Of a stretch of 32,657 nucleotides of DNA, positions 15,319-23,161 are shown in pieces. The notes under the pieces are model-generated. The model worked only from the letters and a program-made list of their open reading frames with translations, did no database searches and was not told where the DNA came from. The stretch lies in the NCBI GenBank assembly GCA_021816425.1, contig JAKAXT010000014.1, positions 1 to 32,657 of the forward strand. Direction: 5' to 3'. How positions within the stretch are numbered: position 1 is the first letter of the stretch; every line of letters begins with the position of its first letter. The translations under genes were made by a program, and so were the position numbers. The DNA comes from Pseudomonadota bacterium (GTDB lineage Bacteria > Pseudomonadota > Gammaproteobacteria > Acidiferrobacterales > Acidiferrobacteraceae).

Positions 15319-17097
15319 ATGGTCAGGCGAGCAGTTCTTGTTGTGGTGATGTTCCTGTGGGGCGCGCTTTCGATCGCGGCCGCGCGCCCGCTCGCCCCCG
15401 ATCAGGCCTTCCGCTTTCACGCGGCCGTCGTGGGCGGCAAGCTGCGGGTGCGCTGGACCGCCGCGCCCGGCTACCACCTCTACCGTAGCCGCATCCATCT
15501 GTCGGTCGGACCGCGCGCCGTGCGTCTCGCCCCCTACCATCTGCCCGAGGGGCGATGGGTCAATGATCCGGCGCTGGGCCACCAGCAGGTCTACGAGGGC
15601 CGGACCGCCCTCACCATCCCGTTCGCCGAGGTCCCCGCCGCCTCGCCCATCCGGGTCACGGCCCGCTACCAGGGCTGCGCCAATGCCGGCATCTGCTATC
15701 CACCGCTCACGAAGACGGTCGTCCTGAAGGCCCCGGCGGCGGGCTGGCCGCATGCCGTCACGTTGAAGCGGGTCACGTCCCTCACCCCGCCGGTCGCCAA
15801 GACCGCCCCGCCCTGGGCGACTCTCGCCTTGTTCCTGGTGGCCGGCCTCGGTCTCGCGTTCACGCCCTGCGTCTTCCCGATGATCCCGATCCTGTCGGCC
15901 ACCATCGTCGGTCAATGCCGGGGCCGTGCCCGCCCGTTCACCCTGTCGCTCGCCTATGTGGCGGGCATGGCCGCGACCTACACGGGCGCAGGCGTGGTCG
16001 CCGCGCTCACCGGGCACTATGTGCAGGCGGCCTTCCAGAGCCCGTGGGTGCTCTCGGCCTTCAGCGCCCTGTTCGTGGTCCTCGCCCTCTGCATGTTCGG
16101 ACTGTACGACCTGCAGATGCCGTCCGCGGTGCAGGCGCGCCTGGGCCGCTTCGGCCAGGGCGGCCAAGTGTTCGGCAGCCTGATACTGGGGGTCTTCTCC
16201 GCCTTGATCGTGGGGCCTTGCGTGGCCGCGCCCCTGGCCGGCGCGCTGCTGCTCATCTCGCGGACCGGCGATGTCGTTTTCGGAGGGCTCGCCCTCTTCG
16301 CCCTGAGCGTCGGCATGGGTCTCCCGCTGCTCGCCATCGGGACCTCGGCGGGTCACTTCCTGCCCAAGGCCGGCCCCTGGCTCGACAAGATCCGGGCGAT
16401 CTTCGGTATCGTGATGATCGGGGTCGCCATCTGGCTCGAGAGCCGCATCCTGCCGGGCCCCGTGACCCTGGGCCTCTGGGCGCTGCTGGCCATCGTCGGC
16501 AGCGTCGCCTTCGGCGCCCTCGAGCCCCTGCCCTCCGCGGCGCGGGGCTATGCGGGCGTCGCCAAGGGCCTCGGAATCGCCGTGCTCGGTTATGGCCTGA
16601 TGCTGGGCGCCGGCGCCCTGTCCGGCGCCCGCGATCCCCTGGCCCCCCTCGCGCGCCTCGGCGGACACGGCGCCCTGTCGCTGCCGGGCCCGAGACTCAC
16701 GTTTCAGACGATCCACGGCCGGAGCGGCTTGCGTCGCGTGCTCGCCGTCGCCCACGGGCGACCGGTCCTGGTGGATTTCTGGGCGTCATGGTGCGTCCAA
16801 TGCCGCCGCATGGAGACCAATACCTTCGGGAATCCACGTGTGGTGGCGGCCCTGAGGTCGCTGGTTCTGGTGCGCGCCGACGTCACCCGGAACGATGGAC
16901 GCGCGCGACGCCTCCTGGCCCATCTGCACGCCTTCGGGCCGCCGACCCTGGTCTTGTTGAGCGCTCAGGGGGTGGCGGTCGGACAGTGGCCGGGTTACGA
17001 GGGCCCCCACGCCCTTCTCACCCACCTTGCCGATCCGGGCCCCGCGGGGGCGGGCCACGTGCATGCGACCGATCTGCGGCGCGAGGTCTCCAATTGA
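15319..17097 (+). CDS. dsbD: Thiol:disulfide interchange protein DsbD
   Basis: A membrane electron carrier that passes reducing power from cytosolic thioredoxin to the periplasm. It has 592 residues with all three modules and all six working cysteines: the signal peptide (1-22) and N-terminal immunoglobulin-like domain with Cys120 and Cys126 in YQGCANAGICYPP; the eight-helix domain from about 165, with Cys184 in TPCVFPM and Cys301 in GPCVAAPL; and a C-terminal thioredoxin domain with Cys492 and Cys495 in ASWCVQCRRME. I choose ATG 15319 because it gives a proper signal peptide; the longer frame overlaps topA. The DsbG-like gene starts inside its stop (TTGA), pointing to coupled translation of donor and acceptor. 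Confidence 0.96.
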   Translation: MVRRAVLVVVMFLWGALSIAAARPLAPDQAFRFHAAVVGGKLRVRWTAAPGYHLYRSRIHLSVGPRAVRLAPYHLPEGRWVNDPALGHQQVYEGRTALTIPFAEVPAASPIRVTARYQGCANAGICYPPLTKTVVLKAPAAGWPHAVTLKRVTSLTPPVAKTAPPWATLALFLVAGLGLAFTPCVFPMIPILSATIVGQCRGRARPFTLSLAYVAGMAATYTGAGVVAALTGHYVQAAFQSPWVLSAFSALFVVLALCMFGLYDLQMPSAVQARLGRFGQGGQVFGSLILGVFSALIVGPCVAAPLAGALLLISRTGDVVFGGLALFALSVGMGLPLLAIGTSAGHFLPKAGPWLDKIRAIFGIVMIGVAIWLESRILPGPVTLGLWALLAIVGSVAFGALEPLPSAARGYAGVAKGLGIAVLGYGLMLGAGALSGARDPLAPLARLGGHGALSLPGPRLTFQTIHGRSGLRRVLAVAHGRPVLVDFWASWCVQCRRMETNTFGNPRVVAALRSLVLVRADVTRNDGRARRLLAHLHAFGPPTLVLLSAQGVAVGQWPGYEGPHALLTHLADPGPAGAGHVHATDLRREVSN

Positions 17098-17729
17098 GTC
17101 CCGCGCCGACCCATAACGCCGCCCGCAAAGGGCTCGCGCCCGCGAAGGCCGCGTCCGTATGGCGGGTGATCCCCATCGCGCTCGGCCTCGCCGCCTTCAG
17201 CGTGAGCGCCTGGGCGCATGGCGCCCCTGCCGCGGCCAAGCAGGCCCGCCGGCTCGCGCTCTACCGGGCGCTCGCGGGGGCGACCGCCATCACCGCGGGG
17301 CACGGGCCGCGCATCGTCTATGACTTCTTCGACCCCAACTGCCCCTATTGCCACATCCTTTATGAGCGCCTGCGGGGGCTGATCGGGCCCTATCACCTGA
17401 CGGTCCACGAGATCCCGGTCGGGTATCTCACTTCGTCCAGCGTGGGCAAGGCCGCGGCCCTGCTCGAGGCGGCCCATAAACGCGCCGCCCTGCGCGCCAT
17501 GGAGGCCCATTATTCCTGGAAGACCGGGGGTTCGATCGCCCCGCGGCCGCCATCCCCCGCCGTCCGCCACGAACTCGCGCGGAATTTGAAGCTCGATACG
17601 CGAGCCGCCGGCTTCCCGCTCGTGCCCATCCTCGTCTATCAGAAAACCGATGGCACGATCCGCATCATGAACTCGGGCGCGCCCCCGGTCTGGGCCTTGA
17701 AGCAGATCCTGGCCGGCATCAAGGGCTAG
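17094..17729 (+). CDS. DsbG/DsbC-like periplasmic thiol oxidoreductase
   Basis: A thioredoxin-fold protein exported to the periplasm, 211 residues from TTG 17094. A signal-like segment runs over about residues 24-43 (VIPIALGLAAFSVSAWAHG) behind a basic N-terminus. The active site is Cys83-Pro-Tyr-Cys86 in FFDPNCPYCH, typical of DsbG. VHEIPVGYLTSSSVGKAAALLEA resembles the helical insert of DsbG. Before the cis-Pro loop, VPILVY has Val rather than the more usual Thr. Only some 35 residues separate the signal peptide from the thioredoxin domain, so the N-terminal dimerisation domain of classical DsbC/DsbG is mostly absent. The natural electron donor is DsbD next door. The alternative start GTG near 17166 would give a signal peptide with no basic n-region. 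Confidence 0.8.
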   Translation: MSPAPTHNAARKGLAPAKAASVWRVIPIALGLAAFSVSAWAHGAPAAAKQARRLALYRALAGATAITAGHGPRIVYDFFDPNCPYCHILYERLRGLIGPYHLTVHEIPVGYLTSSSVGKAAALLEAAHKRAALRAMEAHYSWKTGGSIAPRPPSPAVRHELARNLKLDTRAAGFPLVPILVYQKTDGTIRIMNSGAPPVWALKQILAGIKG

Positions 17730-18763
17730 GGGGCGATGCCGTCGGTCTCGGTCTTGGGATCGCGGTTCAGTAGGGCGGCCACGGCGGCCTCGGGGCTGCG
17801 CCCGGCGAACAGGACCTGGTAGACCTGCTCGGTGATGGGCATGTCTATGCCCATTTCCCGGGCCAGGGCGTAGACCTCGCGGGCGCTCGCCACCCCTTCC
17901 ACGGCCTGTCCGAGCTCGCCTATGATGTCGCCGAGCGAGCGCCCGCGCGCGAGCGCGAGGCCCACCCGCCGGTTGCGCGACAGGTCGTCGGTGCACGTCA
18001 ACACGAGGTCGCCCACGCCCGACAGGCCCATGAGCGTCTCGGTCCGGCCCCCGACCGCGATGCCAAGCCGCAGGAGCTCGGCAAGCCCCCGGGTGATGAG
18101 CGCGGCGCGGGCGTTGGCGCCGAAGCCGAGCCCGTCGCTGATGCCGGCGGCAATCGCCAGCACGTTCTTCACGGCCCCGCCGATCTCGGCGCCGATCACG
18201 TCGTCGCTCGTGTAGACCCGCAGGCGCTCGCCCCTGAGCCAGGATGCGACGGTCTCGGCGCTCACCGGGTCGTCCGATGCGGCCGTGAGCGCCGTCGGCA
18301 GCCCGGCGGCCACTTCCCGGGCAAAGCTCGGCCCGGTCAGTACGGTGGCGGGCCTTCCGGGGAGCAGCTCGGCGTAAATCTCCGACAGGCGCTTATGGGT
18401 CCCGGATTCGAGCCCCTTGGTGGCCCACGCGAGGGTGGTTCGGTCGTCGCAGAGCGGCGCTATGGCGCGCAGGACGGTCCTGAATGCCCCGCTCGGGACC
18501 GCCACCAACAGGCCGCTTGCGGCCTGGCAGACTTGCTTCAGATCGCTTTCGATCTCCAGGCTATCGGGGAAGCGGACATGGGGGAGGGCGCTCGTGTGCA
18601 CGCGCTCGTGTGCAAGCCGCGCCATCCGCGCCTCGTCCGACCCCCAGAGCAGGACCCGGCGCCCGCGGCGCGCGAGGACGATGGCAAGCGCGGTCCCCCA
18701 CGCCCCCGCGCCCAGGACACCGAGCGTCTCCGATGCCCCAGGCTCAGTGGGCGTTCGACCCAT
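17726..18763 (-). CDS. gpsA: Glycerol-3-phosphate dehydrogenase [NAD(P)+]
   Basis: The enzyme makes sn-glycerol 3-phosphate from dihydroxyacetone phosphate for phospholipid synthesis. It has 345 residues. The nucleotide fold GVLGAGAWGTALA is at about residues 15-27. ATKGLE, TGPSFAREVAAGLPTA and GGAVKNVLAIAAGISDGLGFG carry the catalytic Lys and substrate contacts, and GLSGVGDLVLTCT completes the signature. It starts at ATG 18763, overlapping the secB 3' end by 20 nt, and is the last gene of arsR-rhodanese-grxC-secB-gpsA. Its 3' end overlaps the convergent DsbG-like gene by 4 bp, leaving no space for a terminator. Confidence 0.96.
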   Translation of the reverse strand: MGRTPTEPGASETLGVLGAGAWGTALAIVLARRGRRVLLWGSDEARMARLAHERVHTSALPHVRFPDSLEIESDLKQVCQAASGLLVAVPSGAFRTVLRAIAPLCDDRTTLAWATKGLESGTHKRLSEIYAELLPGRPATVLTGPSFAREVAAGLPTALTAASDDPVSAETVASWLRGERLRVYTSDDVIGAEIGGAVKNVLAIAAGISDGLGFGANARAALITRGLAELLRLGIAVGGRTETLMGLSGVGDLVLTCTDDLSRNRRVGLALARGRSLGDIIGELGQAVEGVASAREVYALAREMGIDMPITEQVYQVLFAGRSPEAAVAALLNRDPKTETDGIAP

Positions 18764-19211
18764 CTTGTGCTTCGCCGTCCTGCTTCTGCTGGTAGAGCAT
18801 CTCGAAGTTGACGGGGTTTATGAGCAGTTGCGGGAAGCCGCCCTTGCTCACGAGGTCGTTCACGACCTCCCGGGCAAACGGCAGCAGGATATTGGGGCAC
18901 GCGATCTCCAGCACCTTCACGAGCTCTTCTTCCGGGACGCCCGTGATGCGGAACACCCCCGCCTGCTTGGTTTCCGTGAGGAAGGCGGTGCGCTTGTCCA
19001 TGCGTGCCGTCACGGTCACGGCCAACACGACCTCATGGAGCCCTTCAGCCGGATTTATCGGGCTGTGTTCGATCCCAAGCTGCATATCGACCTCCATCGC
19101 CGCCTTTTCGAGGAAAATGGCGGGGACATGCGGCGCCTCGAAGGAGATATCCTTCACGTAGATCTTTTCCAGGCTGAAGACGATTTCCGGGTCCGTGTTT
19201 TGATCCGCCAC
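18744..19211 (-). CDS. secB: Protein-export chaperone SecB
   Basis: A tetrameric cytosolic chaperone that keeps preproteins unfolded and hands them to SecA. It has 155 residues. SecB signatures are FSLEKIYVKDISFEAP (12-27), HEVVLAVTVTA, AGVFRITGVPEEEL and CPNILLPFAREVVNDLVSKGGFPQLLINPVNF. The start is GTG 19211 with a clear AAGGAG ribosome-binding site. It lies 43 nt behind grxC and overlaps gpsA, the standard order in gammaproteobacteria. The acidic C-terminal tail is short and has no zinc-like features. Confidence 0.97.
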   Translation of the reverse strand: MADQNTDPEIVFSLEKIYVKDISFEAPHVPAIFLEKAAMEVDMQLGIEHSPINPAEGLHEVVLAVTVTARMDKRTAFLTETKQAGVFRITGVPEEELVKVLEIACPNILLPFAREVVNDLVSKGGFPQLLINPVNFEMLYQQKQDGEAQDGSNAH

Positions 19212-19254
19212 GAGGGCTCCTTACAGGTGATTGAGAGAGGCTGCTTATCGGGCG

Positions 19255-19512
19255 TCAAAGGCCCAGCAGGGGATCGAGTTCCCCCTTTACGTCCAGTTGC
19301 GCGAGTTCCCGGTAGCCGCCGATGTGACGGTCGCCGATGAATATCTGGGGGACCGTATTCGCACCGCGCGCCCGATCGACCATCTCCAGGCGCCGCGCGG
19401 GCTCTTCATCCACGCGGATCTTCTCGACCGCGACGCCCTTTTTCTCGAGCAGGCGCAAGGCCATCTGGCAGTAGGGGCACACGCGGGTAGTGTACATCAA
19501 GACTTTTGCCAT
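19255..19512 (-). CDS. grxC: Glutaredoxin 3
   Basis: A small dithiol oxidoreductase dependent on glutathione. It has 85 residues with the active site Cys12-Pro-Tyr-Cys15 in TTRVCPYCQMA, the cis-Pro loop TVPQIFIG, and the glutathione-binding GGYRELAQLD. The ATG at 19512 lies 7 nt after the rhodanese stop. It sits between a rhodanese and SecB in the conserved yibN-grxC-secB-gpsA cluster. Confidence 0.96.
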   Translation of the reverse strand: MAKVLMYTTRVCPYCQMALRLLEKKGVAVEKIRVDEEPARRLEMVDRARGANTVPQIFIGDRHIGGYRELAQLDVKGELDPLLGL

Positions 19513-19519
19513 AAGGACC

Positions 19520-19933
19520 CTACGTTACGGTGGGGAGATTCGCGCCGCGCCATGCCGACAGCCCGCCCGTGAGGTTGCGCACATCGGTGAAGCCCTCCTT
19601 GCGCAGCATCGCCGCCGCGCGCGCCGAGCGGGCGCCACTTGCGCAGCATACGATAATGGGCTTCTCCTTGTATTTTTTCAGTTCCTGGCTGCGCGTGGCC
19701 ACCTGCCCCAAGGGGATATTGATCGCCCGCGCGATATGCCCGCTCGTGAACTCCTTGGGTTCGCGAACGTCCACGATGACGGCGGCCTTGCGGTTCAGGA
19801 TCTGGACGGCCTCCTGGCTCGTCACCCTTTCGCCGCTCGCGCCCGCATCGAGGGCGGAGCCCGCCGCCAGCAGGCCGCCTACGATCACAAGCGCCGCGAA
19901 AAGATACCAATGCGCAATTACGAACGCTAACAT
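19520..19933 (-). CDS. Membrane-anchored rhodanese-like sulfurtransferase (YibN type)
   Basis: A 137-residue protein with one N-terminal transmembrane helix (residues 3-27) and a single rhodanese domain (about 36-137) facing one side of the inner membrane. VIVDVREPKEFTSGHI carries the substrate-site pattern. The active-site loop is Cys97-ASGARS, with Cys96 adjacent, and GGLSAWRGANLP ends the domain. It would accept or donate sulfane sulfur. The ATG at 19933 has a GAGG ribosome-binding site that overlaps the stop of the ArsR gene 9 nt upstream, so the two are co-transcribed. An ArsR repressor next to a membrane rhodanese recalls the E. coli YgaV-YgaP pair. Confidence 0.92.
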   Translation of the reverse strand: MLAFVIAHWYLFAALVIVGGLLAAGSALDAGASGERVTSQEAVQILNRKAAVIVDVREPKEFTSGHIARAINIPLGQVATRSQELKKYKEKPIIVCCASGARSARAAAMLRKEGFTDVRNLTGGLSAWRGANLPTVT

Positions 19934-19942
19934 GGGAATGCC

Positions 19943-20287
19943 TCAGCGTGGGTCGGGCAGGGTGCAGAAGGCCATGCGCATGGCCCCTATGAGCTGCAGG
20001 ATGCGGGGGTCCGCGATCCGGTAAAATACCTTGTTCGCGTGTTTGCGCGAGGCCAGGATGCCTTTGTCGCGTAAAATGGACAGGTGTTGGGAGATATTGC
20101 TCTGCGAGGTCCCCACCTGGACCACGATATCTTGTACACTCACCTCCGTGGCGGCGCCGAGTATGCAGAGGATCTTCAGTCGCAACGGATGCGCGATGGC
20201 CTTCAGCGCCCTGGATGCGAGCTGGATGTCCTCCTCGTTGGTGATGAGGATATCCTCCAGCGGCTGGATGATCTCGGAAGGTACCAT
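19943..20287 (-). CDS. ArsR/SmtB-family repressor, probable persulfide sensor (SqrR/BigR/YgaV type)
   Basis: A 114-residue winged-helix regulator. The core AIAHPLRLKILCIL (residues 30-43), the recognition helix TSQSNISQHLSILRDKGIL (60-78) and wing KHANKVFYRIADPRILQLI are clear. There are just two cysteines, Cys41 in helix alpha-2 and Cys108 in the last helix. SqrR, BigR and YgaV hold a pair at these positions and sense persulfide by forming a polysulfide bridge. The metal-site motif ELCVCDL of ArsR is absent. The start is ATG 20287; a longer frame upstream (from about 20365) has no family match. It heads the rhodanese-grxC-secB-gpsA transcript. The repressor assignment is certain; the inducer is inference. 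Confidence 0.9.
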   Translation of the reverse strand: MVPSEIIQPLEDILITNEEDIQLASRALKAIAHPLRLKILCILGAATEVSVQDIVVQVGTSQSNISQHLSILRDKGILASRKHANKVFYRIADPRILQLIGAMRMAFCTLPDPR

Positions 20288-20363
20288 ATCGACTCCCTTA
20301 GGTCGTAAGGACGAGCTGCGGCACAGTAAGCCATTACCGGCCGGCTGTCGCCCGAAACAAAAC

Positions 20364-20377
20364 ATTATACAATATAA
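20364..20377 (-). promoter_or_regulatory. Promoter -10 and overlapping operator of the ArsR operon
   Basis: A perfect minus-strand TATAAT lies at 20364-20369. The inverted repeat TTATA-CAA-TATAA (20365-20377) overlaps it, a placement that suits autorepression by a dimeric ArsR protein. The surrounding 20350-20390 is strikingly AT-rich for this genome. No strong -35 is visible. The gpmI gene on the other strand starts 49 bp away, so binding could affect it too. Confidence 0.5.
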
Positions 20378-20425
20378 GTGGGATTTAAAAGACCGGACAA
20401 CGGAATCCCGCCCGGAGCGCGTTTG

Positions 20426-21973
20426 ATGCCTTTTACACCAAAACCCCTTGTGCTCATCATCCTCGACGGCTGGGGTTACAGCGATCAGGTCGAAAGCAAT
20501 GCCATTGCGGCTGCCCGCAAGCCGTGGTGGGACAAGACCTGGGCCTCTGCCAGCCACAGCCTCATCCAGGCCTCGGAGGCGGCCGTCGGCCTCCCGTCGA
20601 AGCAGATGGGCAATTCCGAGGTCGGTCACCTGAATCTCGGTGCCGGCCGGGTCGTCTACCAGGAGTATACCCGCATCAACCGGGCGATCGCCTCCGGGGC
20701 GTTCTTTACGAACAAGACGCTGACGGACGCCGTGGACCTGGCCCGCGACAGCCACAAGAGCCTGCATGTGCTCGGGCTCCTGTCGCCGGGCGGGGTCCAT
20801 AGCCACGAAGACCATATCCACGCCATGGTCGAGCTCGCCGTGACGCGCGGCCTGAACCAGGTCTATCTGCACGCCTTTCTCGACGGGCGCGACACGCTTC
20901 CGCAGAGCGCCGGGGCCTCGCTTGCGGCCATGGAGGCCAAATTCGCGGCCCTCGGGCGCGGCCGCATCGCCTCGGTCATCGGGCGCTACTATGCCATGGA
21001 CCGCGACCACAGGTGGCCGCGCATCCAGGCCACCTACGATTTGTTGACCGCGGCCAAGGCCGACTATCGGGCCAGCACCGCCGCCGAGGCCCTGGCCCTG
21101 GCCTACGCCAGAGGGGAGACGGATGAGTTCGTCAAGGGCACGATCGTGGCCCCGCCGGGCGAGGCCCCGCGCCCGATAGGCGACGGCGACGTGGTGGTGT
21201 TCATGAACTTCCGGTCGGATCGCGCGCGCCAGATCAGCAGACCCTTCGTGGACCCGGCGTTCGACGGCTTCGTCGCGGCGGCCAGACCGCGTCTCGGACG
21301 CTTCGTGAGCCTCACGGAATACCAGGCCGACTTCAATGTCCCCGTGGCGTTTCCCTCGGCGCGCCTCGTCAATGTGCTCGGGTCCTATCTCGCGGATCTC
21401 GGCAAGCGCCAGCTGCGCGTCGCCGAAACCGAAAAGTACGCGCATGTCACATTTTTCTTCAACGGCGGGGAAGAGTCGCCCTTCGAGGGCGAGGAGCGCG
21501 TCCTCGTGCCCTCGCCGACCGACGTGCCCACCTACAATCGCAAGCCCGAGATGAGCGCGAGCAAGGTTGCAGACGAGGTGATCCGCGCGGTCGCCGCCGG
21601 TCGCCATGACGTCATCATCTGCAACTTCGCCAATCCCGACATGGTCGGGCACACCGGCGATTTCGCGGCGACCGTGCGTGCCATAGAGGCGCTCGACAAA
21701 TGCCTCGCGCGCGTGGACGAGGCCGTGCGGGCGAAAGGCGGCGAGATGCTGATCACCGCGGATCACGGTAACGCCGAGCAGATGCTCGATGCCGAAAGCG
21801 GTCAGGCGCATACGGCGCATACCACGAATCCCGTGCCGCTCGTCTATGTGGGGCGCCCCGCGCGCATCAGCCCGCAGGGCTCCCTGGAGGACGTGGCGCC
21901 CACCATGCTGCGCCTCCTGAACATCACGCCGCCGTCCGAGATGACCGGACAGGCCCTGATCGAGCTGGCGTGA
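20426..21973 (+). CDS. gpmI: 2,3-bisphosphoglycerate-independent phosphoglycerate mutase
   Basis: A glycolytic/gluconeogenic metalloenzyme that interconverts 3- and 2-phosphoglycerate. It has 515 residues, the normal length. It shows ILDGWGY (12-18) with metal ligand Asp14, the catalytic Ser64 in MGNSEVGHLNLGAGR, HAFLDGRDT, IGRYYAMDRDHRW, FRSDRARQ, and C-terminal metal motifs NFANPDMVGHTG and TADHGNAEQM. The start is ATG 20426; the weak GGAG lies 9 nt upstream. The envC start codon overlaps its stop (GTGA), so gpmI-envC-ctpA form a unit. It diverges from the ArsR operon. Confidence 0.96.
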   Translation: MPFTPKPLVLIILDGWGYSDQVESNAIAAARKPWWDKTWASASHSLIQASEAAVGLPSKQMGNSEVGHLNLGAGRVVYQEYTRINRAIASGAFFTNKTLTDAVDLARDSHKSLHVLGLLSPGGVHSHEDHIHAMVELAVTRGLNQVYLHAFLDGRDTLPQSAGASLAAMEAKFAALGRGRIASVIGRYYAMDRDHRWPRIQATYDLLTAAKADYRASTAAEALALAYARGETDEFVKGTIVAPPGEAPRPIGDGDVVVFMNFRSDRARQISRPFVDPAFDGFVAAARPRLGRFVSLTEYQADFNVPVAFPSARLVNVLGSYLADLGKRQLRVAETEKYAHVTFFFNGGEESPFEGEERVLVPSPTDVPTYNRKPEMSASKVADEVIRAVAAGRHDVIICNFANPDMVGHTGDFAATVRAIEALDKCLARVDEAVRAKGGEMLITADHGNAEQMLDAESGQAHTAHTTNPVPLVYVGRPARISPQGSLEDVAPTMLRLLNITPPSEMTGQALIELA

Positions 21974-23136
21974 ACGCGGGAGGGCTCCGAAAGCGGCCAC
22001 TCACGGACTTGCTTGGCCGCCTCGCCCTCGCCCTCCCTCTCTTTCTTGCGCCCTGGGCCGCGTACGCCGGACCCCGCCACGACCTGCGGCTTTTGCGCTC
22101 GCGCGAGGCGGCATTGCAGCGCCATCTCGATCAGACCCTGCGCCAGCGGAGCGCGGCCCTCGACGCCCTGCGTCTCTCGGAAGACCGCGTCGCCCGCGCC
22201 GGGCGGGCGCTCCTGCGGGCGCAAGCCGCGGTCAGGCGGTCGCAAACGCAGGTGCGGGTCCTGGCCGCGCGCGAGTCCGCTTTGCGCAAGACCGAGGCGC
22301 GCGAGCGCCACGAGATCGATCGCCAGGCGCGGGCGGCCTATGCCGCCGGCCGCCAGGGCGCGGCCCAGATCCTCTTCAGCCAGAAGGATCCGCAGTTCCT
22401 GGCGCGCGTGATGACGTACTACGGTTACGTCCTGCGCGCGCGGGCGCGGCGTCTCCAGGCCCTGCGGCAGACCACGAGGGCCTTGCAGTCGACGGCGGCC
22501 GCGGATTCCGTGCAGACTGCCAAGTTGCGCTCACGCGCGCATGCCCAGGCCGTCCAGGCGCGCCGCTTCGAGGCAGCGCTCGCGCGCCGCGCCGCGGCCG
22601 TGGCCGCCCTCGACCGCCGCGCCCGCGCAGGCGGCGCCCGATTGGCGGCCCTGCGCACGCGCGCCCGCCGTCTGCGCGCGCTGGTGCGGGGGCTTCGCCG
22701 TCTCCCCAAGGTCGCGGGCCCCATCCCGCAGATCAAGGGCCCGTTCGCGCGTTATCGTGGACGGCTGCCCATGCCGGTGCCGGCCCGCTACCAGGCGCTG
22801 CGGCCGGAGGGCGGCCCCGGAGGGCTGGGCCGATGGGGGGGTGTGCTCATCCCGAGCCGATTCGGGCAGCCCGTGCGCGCCGTGTTCCCGGGGCGCGTCG
22901 TCTACGCAAACTGGTTGCGCGGCTACGGTTTGTTGTTGATACTGGAAAACGGGGGCGGGTATATGACGTTGTATGGCCATGACCAGACCCTTCTTAAGCG
23001 TGTGGGGGACGTGGTTCGCGCGGGCGAGGTCATCGCCACCGTCGGGGACAGCGGCGGATTTTCACGACCTGGACTGTATTTCGACATAAGCCACGATGGC
23101 CATCCGCTCAATCCCTTGATCTGGTTGGCGCGTTGA
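21970..23136 (+). CDS. envC: EnvC-like murein hydrolase activator (degenerate M23/LytM domain)
   Basis: A periplasmic protein that in E. coli activates the amidases AmiA/AmiB at the division septum under FtsEX control. It has 388 residues from GTG 21970. A signal peptide spans about 1-33 (cleavage after AYA), a long Arg/Ala-rich coiled coil about 36-245, and the LytM domain about 280-388. The domain reads ANWLRGYGLLLILENG, MTLYGHDQT and LYFDISHDGHPLNP. The catalytic HxH of active M23 peptidases is replaced by YFD (EnvC has YFE), so it should be an activator, not an enzyme. The coiled coil is unusually rich in Arg instead of Lys. It is coupled to gpmI and followed by ctpA after 25 nt. Confidence 0.92.
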   Translation: MNAGGLRKRPLTDLLGRLALALPLFLAPWAAYAGPRHDLRLLRSREAALQRHLDQTLRQRSAALDALRLSEDRVARAGRALLRAQAAVRRSQTQVRVLAARESALRKTEARERHEIDRQARAAYAAGRQGAAQILFSQKDPQFLARVMTYYGYVLRARARRLQALRQTTRALQSTAAADSVQTAKLRSRAHAQAVQARRFEAALARRAAAVAALDRRARAGGARLAALRTRARRLRALVRGLRRLPKVAGPIPQIKGPFARYRGRLPMPVPARYQALRPEGGPGGLGRWGGVLIPSRFGQPVRAVFPGRVVYANWLRGYGLLLILENGGGYMTLYGHDQTLLKRVGDVVRAGEVIATVGDSGGFSRPGLYFDISHDGHPLNPLIWLAR

Positions 23137-23161
23137 GCGCATTTTTTGGAGAACTGTTGCG

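Noticed and set aside
20288-22000. Upstream extension of the ArsR frame to a 685-codon protein
   Set aside because: The upstream part is antisense to gpmI and has no ArsR-related content; ATG 20287 gives a normal ArsR length.
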